23,524 nt of DNA from CAZAMT01 sp964486145 (GTDB taxonomy: Bacteria; Bacteroidota; Bacteroidia; Bacteroidales; JAAAOM01): the NCBI GenBank assembly GCA_964486145.1, contig CAZAMT010000029.1:1-23524 (forward strand), written 5' to 3'. Each line of letters begins with the position of its first letter. Position 1 is the first letter of the stretch. Shown piece by piece: positions 16,108 to 23,120 of this stretch. A program made the translations under genes and the position numbers. The notes under the pieces are model-generated. The model saw nothing but the letters and a program-made list of their open reading frames with translations, did not search any database and had not been told where the DNA came from.

Positions 16108-16512
16108 ATGGTAGGAAAATTAAATATTCTGATTGTAGATGACATTTTTACAAACCGGCTGTTACTTTCAGAAATTATTAGAGATTTGGGCCATAAATAC
16201 AAAGAAGTAGAAAATGGTAAAACGGCCATTGAAGCACTTGAAAATGATCATTTTGATCTTGTTCTGATGGATATTGAGATGCCTGTTATGAACGGTTTAG
16301 AAACAACAAAGTATATTCGGACAAATGCCCCGTTTAAATTAAGAGATATTCCCGTAATTGCACTAACGGCTCATAATCCAAACCTGTTTTTTGATGATTT
16401 TAAAGATATCGGTTTCTCACAGTTACTTACCAAGCCGTATTCCATTCAAAAAATTCAAAACATTATAGCGGATGTTTTTGAAAATGAACAACCTAAGGAT
16501 AAATTAGCGTAA
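16108..16512 (+). CDS. single-domain response regulator paired with Crp/Fnr gene
   Basis: Receiver-only protein of 134 residues: D11/D12, phospho-acceptor D55 (V-L-M-D-I-E-M-P-V-M-N-G), T87 (A-L-T-A-H) and K109 (L-T-K-P-Y). The M-D-x-x-M-P-x-M-N/D-G pattern is that of receivers fed by hybrid kinases, like the receiver of the hybrid kinase earlier in the window (inference). It begins 3 nt after the Crp/Fnr stop, so the two are cotranscribed and probably functionally linked. Its last 20 nt overlap the convergent msrC gene. There is no output domain, so it must act by protein contact. Confidence 0.92.
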   Translation: MVGKLNILIVDDIFTNRLLLSEIIRDLGHKYKEVENGKTAIEALENDHFDLVLMDIEMPVMNGLETTKYIRTNAPFKLRDIPVIALTAHNPNLFFDDFKDIGFSQLLTKPYSIQKIQNIIADVFENEQPKDKLA

Positions 16513-16942
16513 CAATTTTTGACAGGTACAAAGCATCGGACTCATCAAAATTACTTAGCTTTTCACTGTCAATGTCCAATACTCCGACAACTTTCTCATT
16601 TTGAAAAACAGGAACAGCAATTTCTGATTTTGATCTCGAATCGCATGCTATATGTCCGGGAAATTCATCAACGTTATCCACAATTACAGGTTCCGTTTTT
16701 GATATTGCAGACCAGCAAACGCCAGTGTTTTTCCTCAGTTTTAAACAGGCAACCGGTCCCTGATACGGACCAACAAGCAGTTCATCGTCTTGTAATAAAT
16801 AAAAACCTGTCCAAAAGAAATCTCTCATTTTAAAATGCAGAATGGCATTGATTGTTGCCATGCTGGATAATGCATGATTCGTGCTACCTGTCAGATTTTT
16901 TATTTGATCATATACGCGTTCGTACCTTCCTTTCTTATTCAT
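16493..16942 (-). CDS. msrC: free methionine-(R)-sulfoxide reductase (GAF domain, fRMsr)
   Basis: Reduces free L-methionine-(R)-S-oxide in the cytoplasm, using thioredoxin-type reductant. It is a single GAF domain with F-Y-L-L, G-P-Y-Q-G, H-I-A-C-D and G-V-L-D-I-D-S motifs as in E. coli YebR/MsrC. The three family cysteines are C66, C76 and C100; their spacing (10 and 24) equals E. coli C84/C94/C118 (from memory). The start at 16942 (M-N-K-K) gives 149 residues and matches the E. coli N-terminus; an in-frame ATG ending at 16987 would add 15 residues without family support. The gene converges with the upstream response regulator and overlaps its end by 20 nt. Confidence 0.9.
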   Translation of the reverse strand: MNKKGRYERVYDQIKNLTGSTNHALSSMATINAILHFKMRDFFWTGFYLLQDDELLVGPYQGPVACLKLRKNTGVCWSAISKTEPVIVDNVDEFPGHIACDSRSKSEIAVPVFQNEKVVGVLDIDSEKLSNFDESDALYLSKIVTLIYP

Positions 16943-17017
16943 CATTTGTTTCCTTTCTGTTAAATATTCGATCATCAAATGTTGCAAAGATTTTAAAATT
17001 TACCAATAAAAAAAGGT

Positions 17018-17025
17018 TAGTTTTG
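17018..17025 (+). promoter_or_regulatory. putative -7 element (TAGTTTTG) of prfC promoter
   Basis: TAGTTTTG matches the Bacteroidota sigma-ABfr -7 consensus TAnnTTTG and lies 20 bp before the prfC ATG, which would give a very short leader. No clear -33 TTTG was found at the expected distance. Confidence 0.4.
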
Positions 17026-17045
17026 CGCTTCGAAAAAAAAATGAT

Positions 17046-18626
17046 ATGGGCATTAATGAGGAAATCAAGCGAAGAAGAACCTTCGCGATCATCAGTCATC
17101 CCGATGCAGGGAAAACTACTTTAACGGAAAAATTATTGTTGTTCGGTGGAGCCATTCATGTTGCCGGTGCGGTTAAATCAAATAAGATAAAAAAAACGGC
17201 TACTTCCGATTTTATGGAAATTGAAAGACAAAGAGGAATATCTGTGGCAACATCGGTGATGGGATTTGAATTTGAGAACTACAAAATCAATATTCTTGAT
17301 ACACCCGGACATGAGGATTTTGCTGAAGATACATACAGAACGCTTACCGCGGTAGATAGTGTAATTATTGTGATTGATGCGGCCAAAGGTGTGGAAAAGC
17401 AAACCCGCCGCCTGATGGAAGTTTGCCGGATGAGAAACACTCCGGTAATGGTTTTTATTAATAAACTGGATCGTACCGGAAAAGATCCATTTGAACTGAT
17501 GGATGAAATTGAAGAGGAACTTGATATTCTGGTTCGCCCATTGAGTTGGCCAATTGGAATGGGACCTGATTTTAAAGGTGTTTATAACCTCTTCGAAAAA
17601 AACCTGAATTTATTTACTACATCAGATAAGTATACCATCGGTGATTCCATTCGTATTACAGATATAAACGATTCGGTATTAACGGGTTATATTGGTGAGG
17701 AGAAGTCTGAACTGCTTCGTGAAGAACTTGAATTGCTCGAAGGGGTGTATCCCGAACTGAACCTTGAGGAATATTTGAACGGTAAACTTGCACCCGTGTT
17801 TTTTGGAAGTGCGTTAAACAATTTCGGGGTAAAAGAGTTGCTGAATTGCTTCATTCAGATAGCTCCACCTCCGCGAAACAGCACAACTGATAAGCGTGAG
17901 GTTTTAGCAACGGAACCAAATTTCACCGGCTTTGTCTTTAAAATTCATGCCAACATGGATCCAAATCATCGCGACAGGTTGGCATTTGTTAAAATTTGTT
18001 CAGGCCAGTTTGAACGGAACACCAATTATTTTAATGTCAGGCTCGGTAAAAACCTCAGGTTTTCGAGTCCAACGGCATTCATGGCTGAAAAAAAATCCAT
18101 TATCGATGTTGCCTATCCTGGTGATATTATAGGGTTGCACGATACCGGAAATTTTAAAATTGGAGATACCCTAACGGAGGGTGAAACCTTAAATTTTAAA
18201 GGTTTACCCAGTTTTTCTCCGGAATTATTCAGGTATGTTGAAAATGCCGACCCGATGAAATACAAACAACTTGCAAAAGGATTGGACCAACTGATGGATG
18301 AAGGGGTTGCCCAATTGTTTACCAGTTCATTTAACGGTCGAAAGATAATCGGCACCGTTGGATCCCTTCAATTTGATGTTATTCAGTATCGCTTAAAGCA
18401 TGAATACGGTGCTGAATGCAGGTACGAGCCCATAACCTTGCACAAAGCTTGTTGGATTAAAAGTAACAACAAGCAACAAATGGATGATTTTAAAAAACGC
18501 AAGTATCAGTATTTAGCAAAAGACAAACATGGTAGAGATGTTTTTCTTGCTGATTCTGCTTATTCCTTACAAATGGCCAAGGAAATGTTCGATGAAATAG
18601 AATTCTACTTCAAGTCAGAATTCTAA
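17046..18626 (+). CDS. prfC: peptide chain release factor 3
   Basis: RF3 is the GTPase that recycles RF1/RF2 from the ribosome after termination. The product has 526 residues, the normal length. G motifs are intact: P-loop H-P-D-A-G-K-T-T (18-25), switch regions with R-G-I-S-V-A-T-S, D-T-P-G-H-E-D-F and N-K-L-D-R. RF3-specific features include T-L-T-E-K-L-L-L-F-G-G-A-I and the ending with the F-D-V-I-Q-Y-R-L region typical of RF3 and not of EF-G. It is divergent from msrC, with a TAnnTTTG element 20 bp upstream. It is a monocistronic housekeeping gene unrelated to the che locus. Confidence 0.96.
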   Translation: MGINEEIKRRRTFAIISHPDAGKTTLTEKLLLFGGAIHVAGAVKSNKIKKTATSDFMEIERQRGISVATSVMGFEFENYKINILDTPGHEDFAEDTYRTLTAVDSVIIVIDAAKGVEKQTRRLMEVCRMRNTPVMVFINKLDRTGKDPFELMDEIEEELDILVRPLSWPIGMGPDFKGVYNLFEKNLNLFTTSDKYTIGDSIRITDINDSVLTGYIGEEKSELLREELELLEGVYPELNLEEYLNGKLAPVFFGSALNNFGVKELLNCFIQIAPPPRNSTTDKREVLATEPNFTGFVFKIHANMDPNHRDRLAFVKICSGQFERNTNYFNVRLGKNLRFSSPTAFMAEKKSIIDVAYPGDIIGLHDTGNFKIGDTLTEGETLNFKGLPSFSPELFRYVENADPMKYKQLAKGLDQLMDEGVAQLFTSSFNGRKIIGTVGSLQFDVIQYRLKHEYGAECRYEPITLHKACWIKSNNKQQMDDFKKRKYQYLAKDKHGRDVFLADSAYSLQMAKEMFDEIEFYFKSEF

Positions 18627-18686
18627 CCTGTCATTTAAATCAAATATCAATGGATACCCGTTGTTATACCCTTCAGGTAATAAAAA

Positions 18687-18926
18687 TTATCCAATCCAGA
18701 TAGAAGAATTGGCTTCAACGTAATCATACGTCCGGATAATCTTGTATTGGTTATGCGGTAACGGTTGCACGATGATTCGTTTGTCGCCTTTGGCATAAAG
18801 CAAAAAATGTGAGAACTGGAAACAATCGATATTTGTTGGAGCAATGTCAAGGTCTTTTAATTCTTTTTCAGTTAAGCACTGACCTCTTTGAACATCTGAT
18901 AGAGAAAGTGTAGAGTGGTGTTTCAT
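18687..18926 (-). CDS. small hypothetical protein
   Basis: A 79-residue ORF between prfC and the GNAT-nitrilase gene, on the opposite strand to both. It starts M-K-H-H-S-T-L-S-L-S-D-V and ends with a stretch rich in aromatics and beta-branched residues (Y-K-I-I-R-T-Y-D-Y-V), ending W-I-G. There is no signal peptide, TM segment or recognised motif; it has single Cys residues at about 17 and 35. Composition and codon use look like a real soluble protein and no better ORF covers the interval. An overlapping frame at 18647-18850 is less convincing. Function unknown. Confidence 0.55.
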   Translation of the reverse strand: MKHHSTLSLSDVQRGQCLTEKELKDLDIAPTNIDCFQFSHFLLYAKGDKRIIVQPLPHNQYKIIRTYDYVEANSSIWIG

Positions 18927-19056
18927 GATCGGGTAATTTAATTTTTAATGAAATAAAAGTACGGGTTCCAATTTCAATTCACAATAATAAAATAATGACA
19001 TATAATACTTTGCAAAGGTGATATTGGTCATCATTTTCAATTTACAAACAATGGAT

Positions 19057-19064
19057 TAAATTTG
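19057..19064 (+). promoter_or_regulatory. putative -7 element (TAAATTTG) upstream of GNAT-nitrilase gene
   Basis: TAAATTTG is an exact match to the Bacteroidota TAnnTTTG -7 element, 37 bp before the ATG. The -33 region is weak (TTTTC about 18 bp further upstream). Confidence 0.45.
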
Positions 19065-19101
19065 TTGCTTTAAAGAGATTATATTTATAAATATTAAATT
19101 A

Positions 19102-20652
19102 ATGCAGGAGACGAATAATATCACCGAGGAAAGGAAAATTGAATTACGAAATTTGCAGTTATCAGATTATGCATCACTCAAAGAATCGATGCTTGAAGCT
19201 TATGCTGCCATCGGAGGAGATTACTGGAAAGAAAGTGCCATACGAAAACTTTTAAAAATATTTCCGGAAGGGCAATTGTGCATTACCGTAAATGATCAAA
19301 TAGTAGCAAGCGCCCTGTCTATTATTGTTGATTATGGAAAATTTGGGAATAATCACACCTATGAGCAGATCATCGGGAACTATACATTTGATACCCATGA
19401 TGCTGATGGAAATGTATTGTACGGTATCGAGGTTTTTGTGCATCCCGATTACCGTGGATTGCGTTTGGGAAGGCGGTTGTATGATGCACGAAAAGAATTG
19501 TGTGAAAATTTTAATCTCGAAGCAATATTACTTGGTGGAAGAATTCCCGGATATGGCAAATATGCCAGCGAGCTTACACCAAAACAGTATATTGAAAAAG
19601 TAAGGTCAATGGATTTACTCGATCCCGTACTTACATTTCAATTATCCAATGGATTTCATGTGCGCAAGGTGCTTAAAAATTATCTTCCGGAAGATAACCA
19701 GTCGATGGAATTTGCCTGCCTGCTGGAATGGAATAACATTTATTATCAGGAAAAAGATCACTATTTTAATGCTCCCAAAAAAGTGGTAAGGCTTGGGATC
19801 ATTCAATGGCAGATGCGCCTGTTCAGTTCCTTTGATGCACTTACCGAGCAAATCGAATACTTTGTGGATGCTGTTAGTGCGTATCAGTCTGATTTTATGC
19901 TGTTCCCCGAATTTTTTAATGCACCTTTAATGGCGGATTTTGATTATCTGGGCGAAGCCAAAGCCATCAGGGAACTTGCACAGTATACCGAGCCTTTGAG
20001 AAAAAAACTAACCGAACTGGCGGTTTCTTATAATGTAAATATCATAGGCGGGAGTATGCCTTACGTTGATGATAACAAGCTATTTAATATATCATACCTG
20101 TGCCGAAGGGATGGGTCATTTGAAGAATTCCGTAAAGTTCATCCTACACCTTCGGAAGTAAGCGCCTGGGGAATGGTAGGAGGAGATAAAATAAAGGTTT
20201 TTGATACCGATAGCGGTAAGATTGGAATATTAATATGTTATGATGTTGAATTTCCCGAGTTGGCACGGATATATGCCCAGCAAGGCATTCAGATTTTGTT
20301 TGTGCCTTTTCTTACAGATACACAAAATGGCTATTTCCGGGTACGACGATGTGCCCAGGCCAGGGCCATTGAAAATGAGTGCTACGTGGCAATTGCCGGT
20401 TGCGTAGGTAACCTTCCGAAAGTGAATAACATGGACATTCAATACGCACAATCGGCCATTTTTACCCCTTCGGATTTTCCGTTTCCTACCAATGCCGTAA
20501 AGGCTGAAGCTACGCCAAATACGGAAATGACCATTATTGCCGACTTAGACCTGGAACTATTGAAGGAACTCCATGAGCATGGCAGTGTGCGAAATCTGAA
20601 AGACATACGTAACGATTTATATAAAATAAATTTTTTGGGAACAAAAGAATAA
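19102..20652 (+). CDS. GNAT acetyltransferase fused to nitrilase-family carbon-nitrogen hydrolase
   Basis: Bifunctional 516-residue protein. The N-terminal GNAT domain (about 12-215) has acetyl-CoA-binding motif A V-H-P-D-Y-R-G-L-R-L-G-R-R-L (113-126). The C-terminal nitrilase-superfamily domain (about 226-500) carries the Glu-Lys-Cys triad E270 (F-P-E-F-F), K345 (F-R-K-V-H-P-T-P) and C379 (I-C-Y-D-V-E-F-P-E). The layout and length match the B. subtilis YhcX type (513 residues, from memory). The hydrolase should act on an amide or nitrile and the GNAT on an amine, perhaps in sequence on one substrate, which is unknown. It is monocistronic with a TAnnTTTG element upstream. All catalytic residues are present, so both halves are probably active. 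Confidence 0.92.
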   Translation: MQETNNITEERKIELRNLQLSDYASLKESMLEAYAAIGGDYWKESAIRKLLKIFPEGQLCITVNDQIVASALSIIVDYGKFGNNHTYEQIIGNYTFDTHDADGNVLYGIEVFVHPDYRGLRLGRRLYDARKELCENFNLEAILLGGRIPGYGKYASELTPKQYIEKVRSMDLLDPVLTFQLSNGFHVRKVLKNYLPEDNQSMEFACLLEWNNIYYQEKDHYFNAPKKVVRLGIIQWQMRLFSSFDALTEQIEYFVDAVSAYQSDFMLFPEFFNAPLMADFDYLGEAKAIRELAQYTEPLRKKLTELAVSYNVNIIGGSMPYVDDNKLFNISYLCRRDGSFEEFRKVHPTPSEVSAWGMVGGDKIKVFDTDSGKIGILICYDVEFPELARIYAQQGIQILFVPFLTDTQNGYFRVRRCAQARAIENECYVAIAGCVGNLPKVNNMDIQYAQSAIFTPSDFPFPTNAVKAEATPNTEMTIIADLDLELLKELHEHGSVRNLKDIRNDLYKINFLGTKE

Positions 20653-20883
20653 TGCTCATTGTGCATTTTATAATGAAAAATTTAGAGGTGGCCGGGGGCT
20701 CCTTGTTACCAAGATGGCACGGGGGGTAATGATAATGATTGAGGCCTGTACATTGATGAAATCGCAGGATGGGAATATAAAATACAACCTGTGCCGAGTG
20801 TAATTAGTGTTACACGATCGGTACGGATTGTTTATCTTTTTAACAAAATTTATGTAAGTTAGCCTAAAAAATTATTATTGTAT
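20653..20883. other. intergenic region before the sigma-factor gene
   Basis: About 230 bp with no convincing gene. A G-rich patch (20685-20727) is followed by a 29-codon ORF (20714-20803) with no recognisable features that is probably chance, then a hairpin and AT-rich DNA leading to the sigma-factor promoter. Confidence 0.5.
20794..20821. promoter_or_regulatory. hairpin upstream of ECF sigma gene
   Basis: CCGA-GTGTAA (20794-20803) pairs with TTACAC (20810-20815) and, after a 2-nt bulge, TCGG (20818-20821); the loop is TTAGTG. It lies 63 bp upstream of the putative -7 element. No T-run follows directly, so an operator or a weak terminator for the gene to the left are both possible. Confidence 0.3.
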
Positions 20884-20891
20884 TAAGTTTG
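20884..20891 (+). promoter_or_regulatory. putative -7 element (TAAGTTTG) of ECF sigma gene
   Basis: TAAGTTTG matches TAnnTTTG exactly. Transcription would start near 20897-20899, about 25 nt before the TTG codon at 20922, which is consistent with TTG as the true start of the sigma factor. No good -33 box was seen. Confidence 0.45.
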
Positions 20892-20916
20892 TTTATGACT
20901 ATGAAAAACCAAGACT

Positions 20917-20971
20917 GACTATTGAAAAAAAAGCAAACGAACATAAACGAAAAAGCATTGGTAGAGCAGCT
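20917..20971 (+). repeat. 55-bp direct duplication, left copy (contig overlap)
   Basis: This 55-bp stretch is identical, including an eight-A run, to 21072-21126, and the two copies sit exactly against the two edges of the N gap. It holds the TTG start and first codons of the sigma factor. Exact flush overlap of this length is typical of de Bruijn contig ends, so this is very likely one genomic copy. Confidence 0.9.
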
Positions 20972-21071
20972 NNNNNNNNNNNNNNNNNNNNNNNNNNNNN
21001 NNNNNNNNNNNNNNNNNNNNNNNNNNNNNNNNNNNNNNNNNNNNNNNNNNNNNNNNNNNNNNNNNNNNNNN
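20972..21071. other. assembly gap of 100 N
   Basis: Exactly 100 undetermined bases, the conventional placeholder for a gap of unknown size. Because both edges carry the same 55 bp, the real gap is probably absent and the scaffold should close by overlap. Confidence 0.97.
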
Positions 21072-21126
21072 GACTATTGAAAAAAAAGCAAACGAACATA
21101 AACGAAAAAGCATTGGTAGAGCAGCT
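21072..21126 (+). repeat. 55-bp direct duplication, right copy
   Basis: Identical to 20917-20971, abutting the right edge of the N run and continuing into the sigma-factor gene. See the left copy for interpretation. Confidence 0.9.
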
Positions 21127-21646
21127 TCGGGGAGGCGATGAAAAGGCATTTGAAATTATTTTTAACGCGTATTTTAACATGCTTTTTTCCTATGCCTGTA
21201 ATTTTCTGGAAAGGCCTTTCTTAGCCGAAGATATTGTTGAGGATGTGTTTTTCAGGTTATGGGAACGCAGGGAAACGTTGGAAATCAAAGGATCATTACC
21301 GGGCTATTTGTTTACATCGGTTAAAAATGCTTGTCTCGATCATACCAAATCCATAAATGTTCGCCAGGATTATGAAAAACGCGTGCACAAAAAAACAGCT
21401 TTGGAAGAAAATATTACCCTTGCATCCTCAACACCCGTTGATCCCCTTCAGTATAAGGAATTAAGAAATACGGTAAAAAAGGCCGTTGAAAGCTTACCCG
21501 CCGAATATAAGAAGGTATTCAAAATGAGTAGCTATTATAAAATGACCAACAAAGAAATAGCTGTTAAGCTTGGTCTGTCAAGCCACACCGTTGGTAAATA
21601 TTTGAAAAAAGCGATTGACCGCCTTAAAAAATCGCTACTTCATTAG
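21077..21646 (+). CDS. ECF-type RNA polymerase sigma factor (Bacteroidota SusCD-linked family)
   Basis: Extracytoplasmic-function sigma factor of 189 residues. Region 2 spans about 22-92 (D-E-K-A-F-E-I-I-F, L-A-E-D-I-V-E-D-V-F-F-R-L-W) and region 4 about 130-186 (L-P-A-E-Y-K-K-V-F, T-N-K-E-I-A-V-K-L-G-L-S-S-H-T-V). It is followed by a FecR anti-sigma gene and a SusC-type receptor, the usual triad for regulated uptake of a glycan or other large substrate. The start used is TTG (M-K-K-K-Q-T-N). No ATG is available in frame: on the left side of the gap an ATG at 20901 is in frame but separated by a TGA at 20916-20918. The N-terminal codons are present twice because of the assembly duplication. 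Without the gap the gene would run from 20922 straight into the right copy. Confidence 0.92.
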   Translation: MKKKQTNINEKALVEQLRGGDEKAFEIIFNAYFNMLFSYACNFLERPFLAEDIVEDVFFRLWERRETLEIKGSLPGYLFTSVKNACLDHTKSINVRQDYEKRVHKKTALEENITLASSTPVDPLQYKELRNTVKKAVESLPAEYKKVFKMSSYYKMTNKEIAVKLGLSSHTVGKYLKKAIDRLKKSLLH

Positions 21647-21811
21647 ATTGCATATAAAGTTTCCATGTTAATTAGCTGAAATAGCTTTTATAATTACAAT
21701 TCAAGCTTTTAAAAAGGTGAAGCAGTATTGTATATTCATTGGATAAGGCTAAAAAAAATAAAAATATATTACATTTCGAAATAACATAGTCGTCATTTAT
21801 ATAGAACAACA

Positions 21812-22936
21812 ATGAAAATGAACGAAGACATAAGGAAAATCATAACAAAATATATCGATAACACGATTTCTTCCGAGGAGTTGGATGCGCTTATTGCCTG
21901 GAGAAATGAAAGTGCGGATAATGAAAAGGAGTTCAATGAAATTAAAAATGTTCTGCTCCTGTCTGCCTTAAACAATTCCAGCATAACACCTTACAGGAAA
22001 AGAACCTGGGAACGTTTGAAGCAAAAAATAGAAGAAGAAAAACCGGACAATGCCCGTTCACTGCATTCCCGACAAAAAAAAGTACATCAATGGATGCGGG
22101 CGGCTTCCATTCTTTTGATTCTGGGTATTGGCATTGCCATTGGTGCAATGGTATTTTCGAAATTGCGGCCTGTTCAGGATCAAATAGCTTATACCGAATC
22201 TTCGCCACCGGATACAATTATCATCCAATCGCAAGCCAGTTCAAAATCGGAAGTCATACTTCCCGATGGCAGCAAGGTATGGCTTAACAGCAACAGTGAA
22301 ATACGGTTTCTGCCCGGATTTGAGGATAAACGGGAAGTTTATCTGACAGGCGAAGCTTATTTTGATGTTAAAAAAACGACAGATCAACGTCATTTTTATG
22401 TCCAAACCACAGATATCAAAGTGGAAGTACTGGGTACTGAATTTAATGTAAAATCGTATCCTGAAGAAGGGGTAATCGAAACAACGCTCGAACAGGGGGA
22501 AATTATATTGTTTAAGAAGGGTAAAGAAACAGATATAAAACTAACCTCTATGAAGCCCAGCCAGCATGCTACGTTTATCAGAGAAGTAGGCGAACTGAAC
22601 ATCAATCATATGGATAAGGCAATCAAACAGGAGGAATTGGAACCAGCTAAACGAAAAGAAAAACTAATAGTAACCGAGAATGTAAAAACGAAGAAATATA
22701 CAGCCTGGAAGGATGGAAACCTTATCATTGATGGCGAATCGTTTGATACCTTTGTCCGCAAAATGGAACGCTGGTACGATGTTCAGATCGTAATTAAAAA
22801 TCAGAAAGTTAGAAAACTACATTTCACGGCTAATTTTAAAAATGAAACGGTTGAGCAGGCGCTGCAGGCTTTAAAAATGGCGCACCCGTTTGAATATACA
22901 TTTCAGGTGGAAGAAAACAGAATCTATATCGAATAA
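21812..22936 (+). CDS. FecR-family anti-sigma factor
   Basis: Inner-membrane anti-sigma factor of 374 residues that holds the upstream ECF sigma until the outer-membrane receptor reports substrate. Order: cytoplasmic sigma-binding region (1-90), one TM segment (about 96-116; A-A-S-I-L-L-I-L-G-I-G), periplasmic FecR domain (about 140-240) with V-I-L-P-D-G-S-K-V-W-L-N-S, G-E-A-Y-F-D-V and V-L-G-T-E-F-N-V, and a C-terminal DUF4974-type domain (about 300-372) that usually contacts the receptor's STN domain. ATG at 21818 is an alternative start two codons in. It lies 165 bp after the sigma gene and 184 bp before the SusC-type gene. It is complete and intact. Confidence 0.94.
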   Translation: MKMNEDIRKIITKYIDNTISSEELDALIAWRNESADNEKEFNEIKNVLLLSALNNSSITPYRKRTWERLKQKIEEEKPDNARSLHSRQKKVHQWMRAASILLILGIGIAIGAMVFSKLRPVQDQIAYTESSPPDTIIIQSQASSKSEVILPDGSKVWLNSNSEIRFLPGFEDKREVYLTGEAYFDVKKTTDQRHFYVQTTDIKVEVLGTEFNVKSYPEEGVIETTLEQGEIILFKKGKETDIKLTSMKPSQHATFIREVGELNINHMDKAIKQEELEPAKRKEKLIVTENVKTKKYTAWKDGNLIIDGESFDTFVRKMERWYDVQIVIKNQKVRKLHFTANFKNETVEQALQALKMAHPFEYTFQVEENRIYIE

Positions 22937-23036
22937 TGAATTATTATTAACCAACAAAACTATTTTATGAAAAAATTAACTAAGAATCATGATTATGGCT
23001 AGCTAAAAAAGCATATCAAAATTTTATCGAACAAAA

Positions 23037-23067
23037 AAACGGGAAACATGTGCAGTGCTTCCCGTTT
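23037..23067 (+). terminator. terminator-like hairpin between FecR and SusC-type genes
   Basis: AAACGGGAA (23037-23045) pairs perfectly over 9 bp with TTCCCGTTT (23059-23067) around a 13-nt loop, preceded by A's and ending in T's. It probably ends the sigma/anti-sigma transcript 100 bp after the FecR stop, so the receptor gene would have its own promoter, most likely the sigma-dependent one. Confidence 0.65.
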
Positions 23068-23120
23068 ACTCACAACTCATTTTTTTAATTAAATAAGTGT
23101 TTAACGAACTTTGTAAAGGT

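Noticed and set aside
20714..20803. 29-codon ORF between GNAT-nitrilase and sigma genes
   Set aside because: No recognisable motif, odd composition and no start signal; likely chance. The 3' end also forms part of a hairpin.
20917..21126. Biological tandem duplication or attachment-site repeat
   Set aside because: Both copies abut the N run exactly and are identical, which is the pattern of overlapping contig ends.
22967..23002. 11-codon ORF (M-K-K-L-T-K-N-H-D-Y-G) before the SusC-type gene
   Set aside because: Too short to support. It resembles SusC N-termini only in M-K-K, and the terminator-like hairpin separates it from the receptor.
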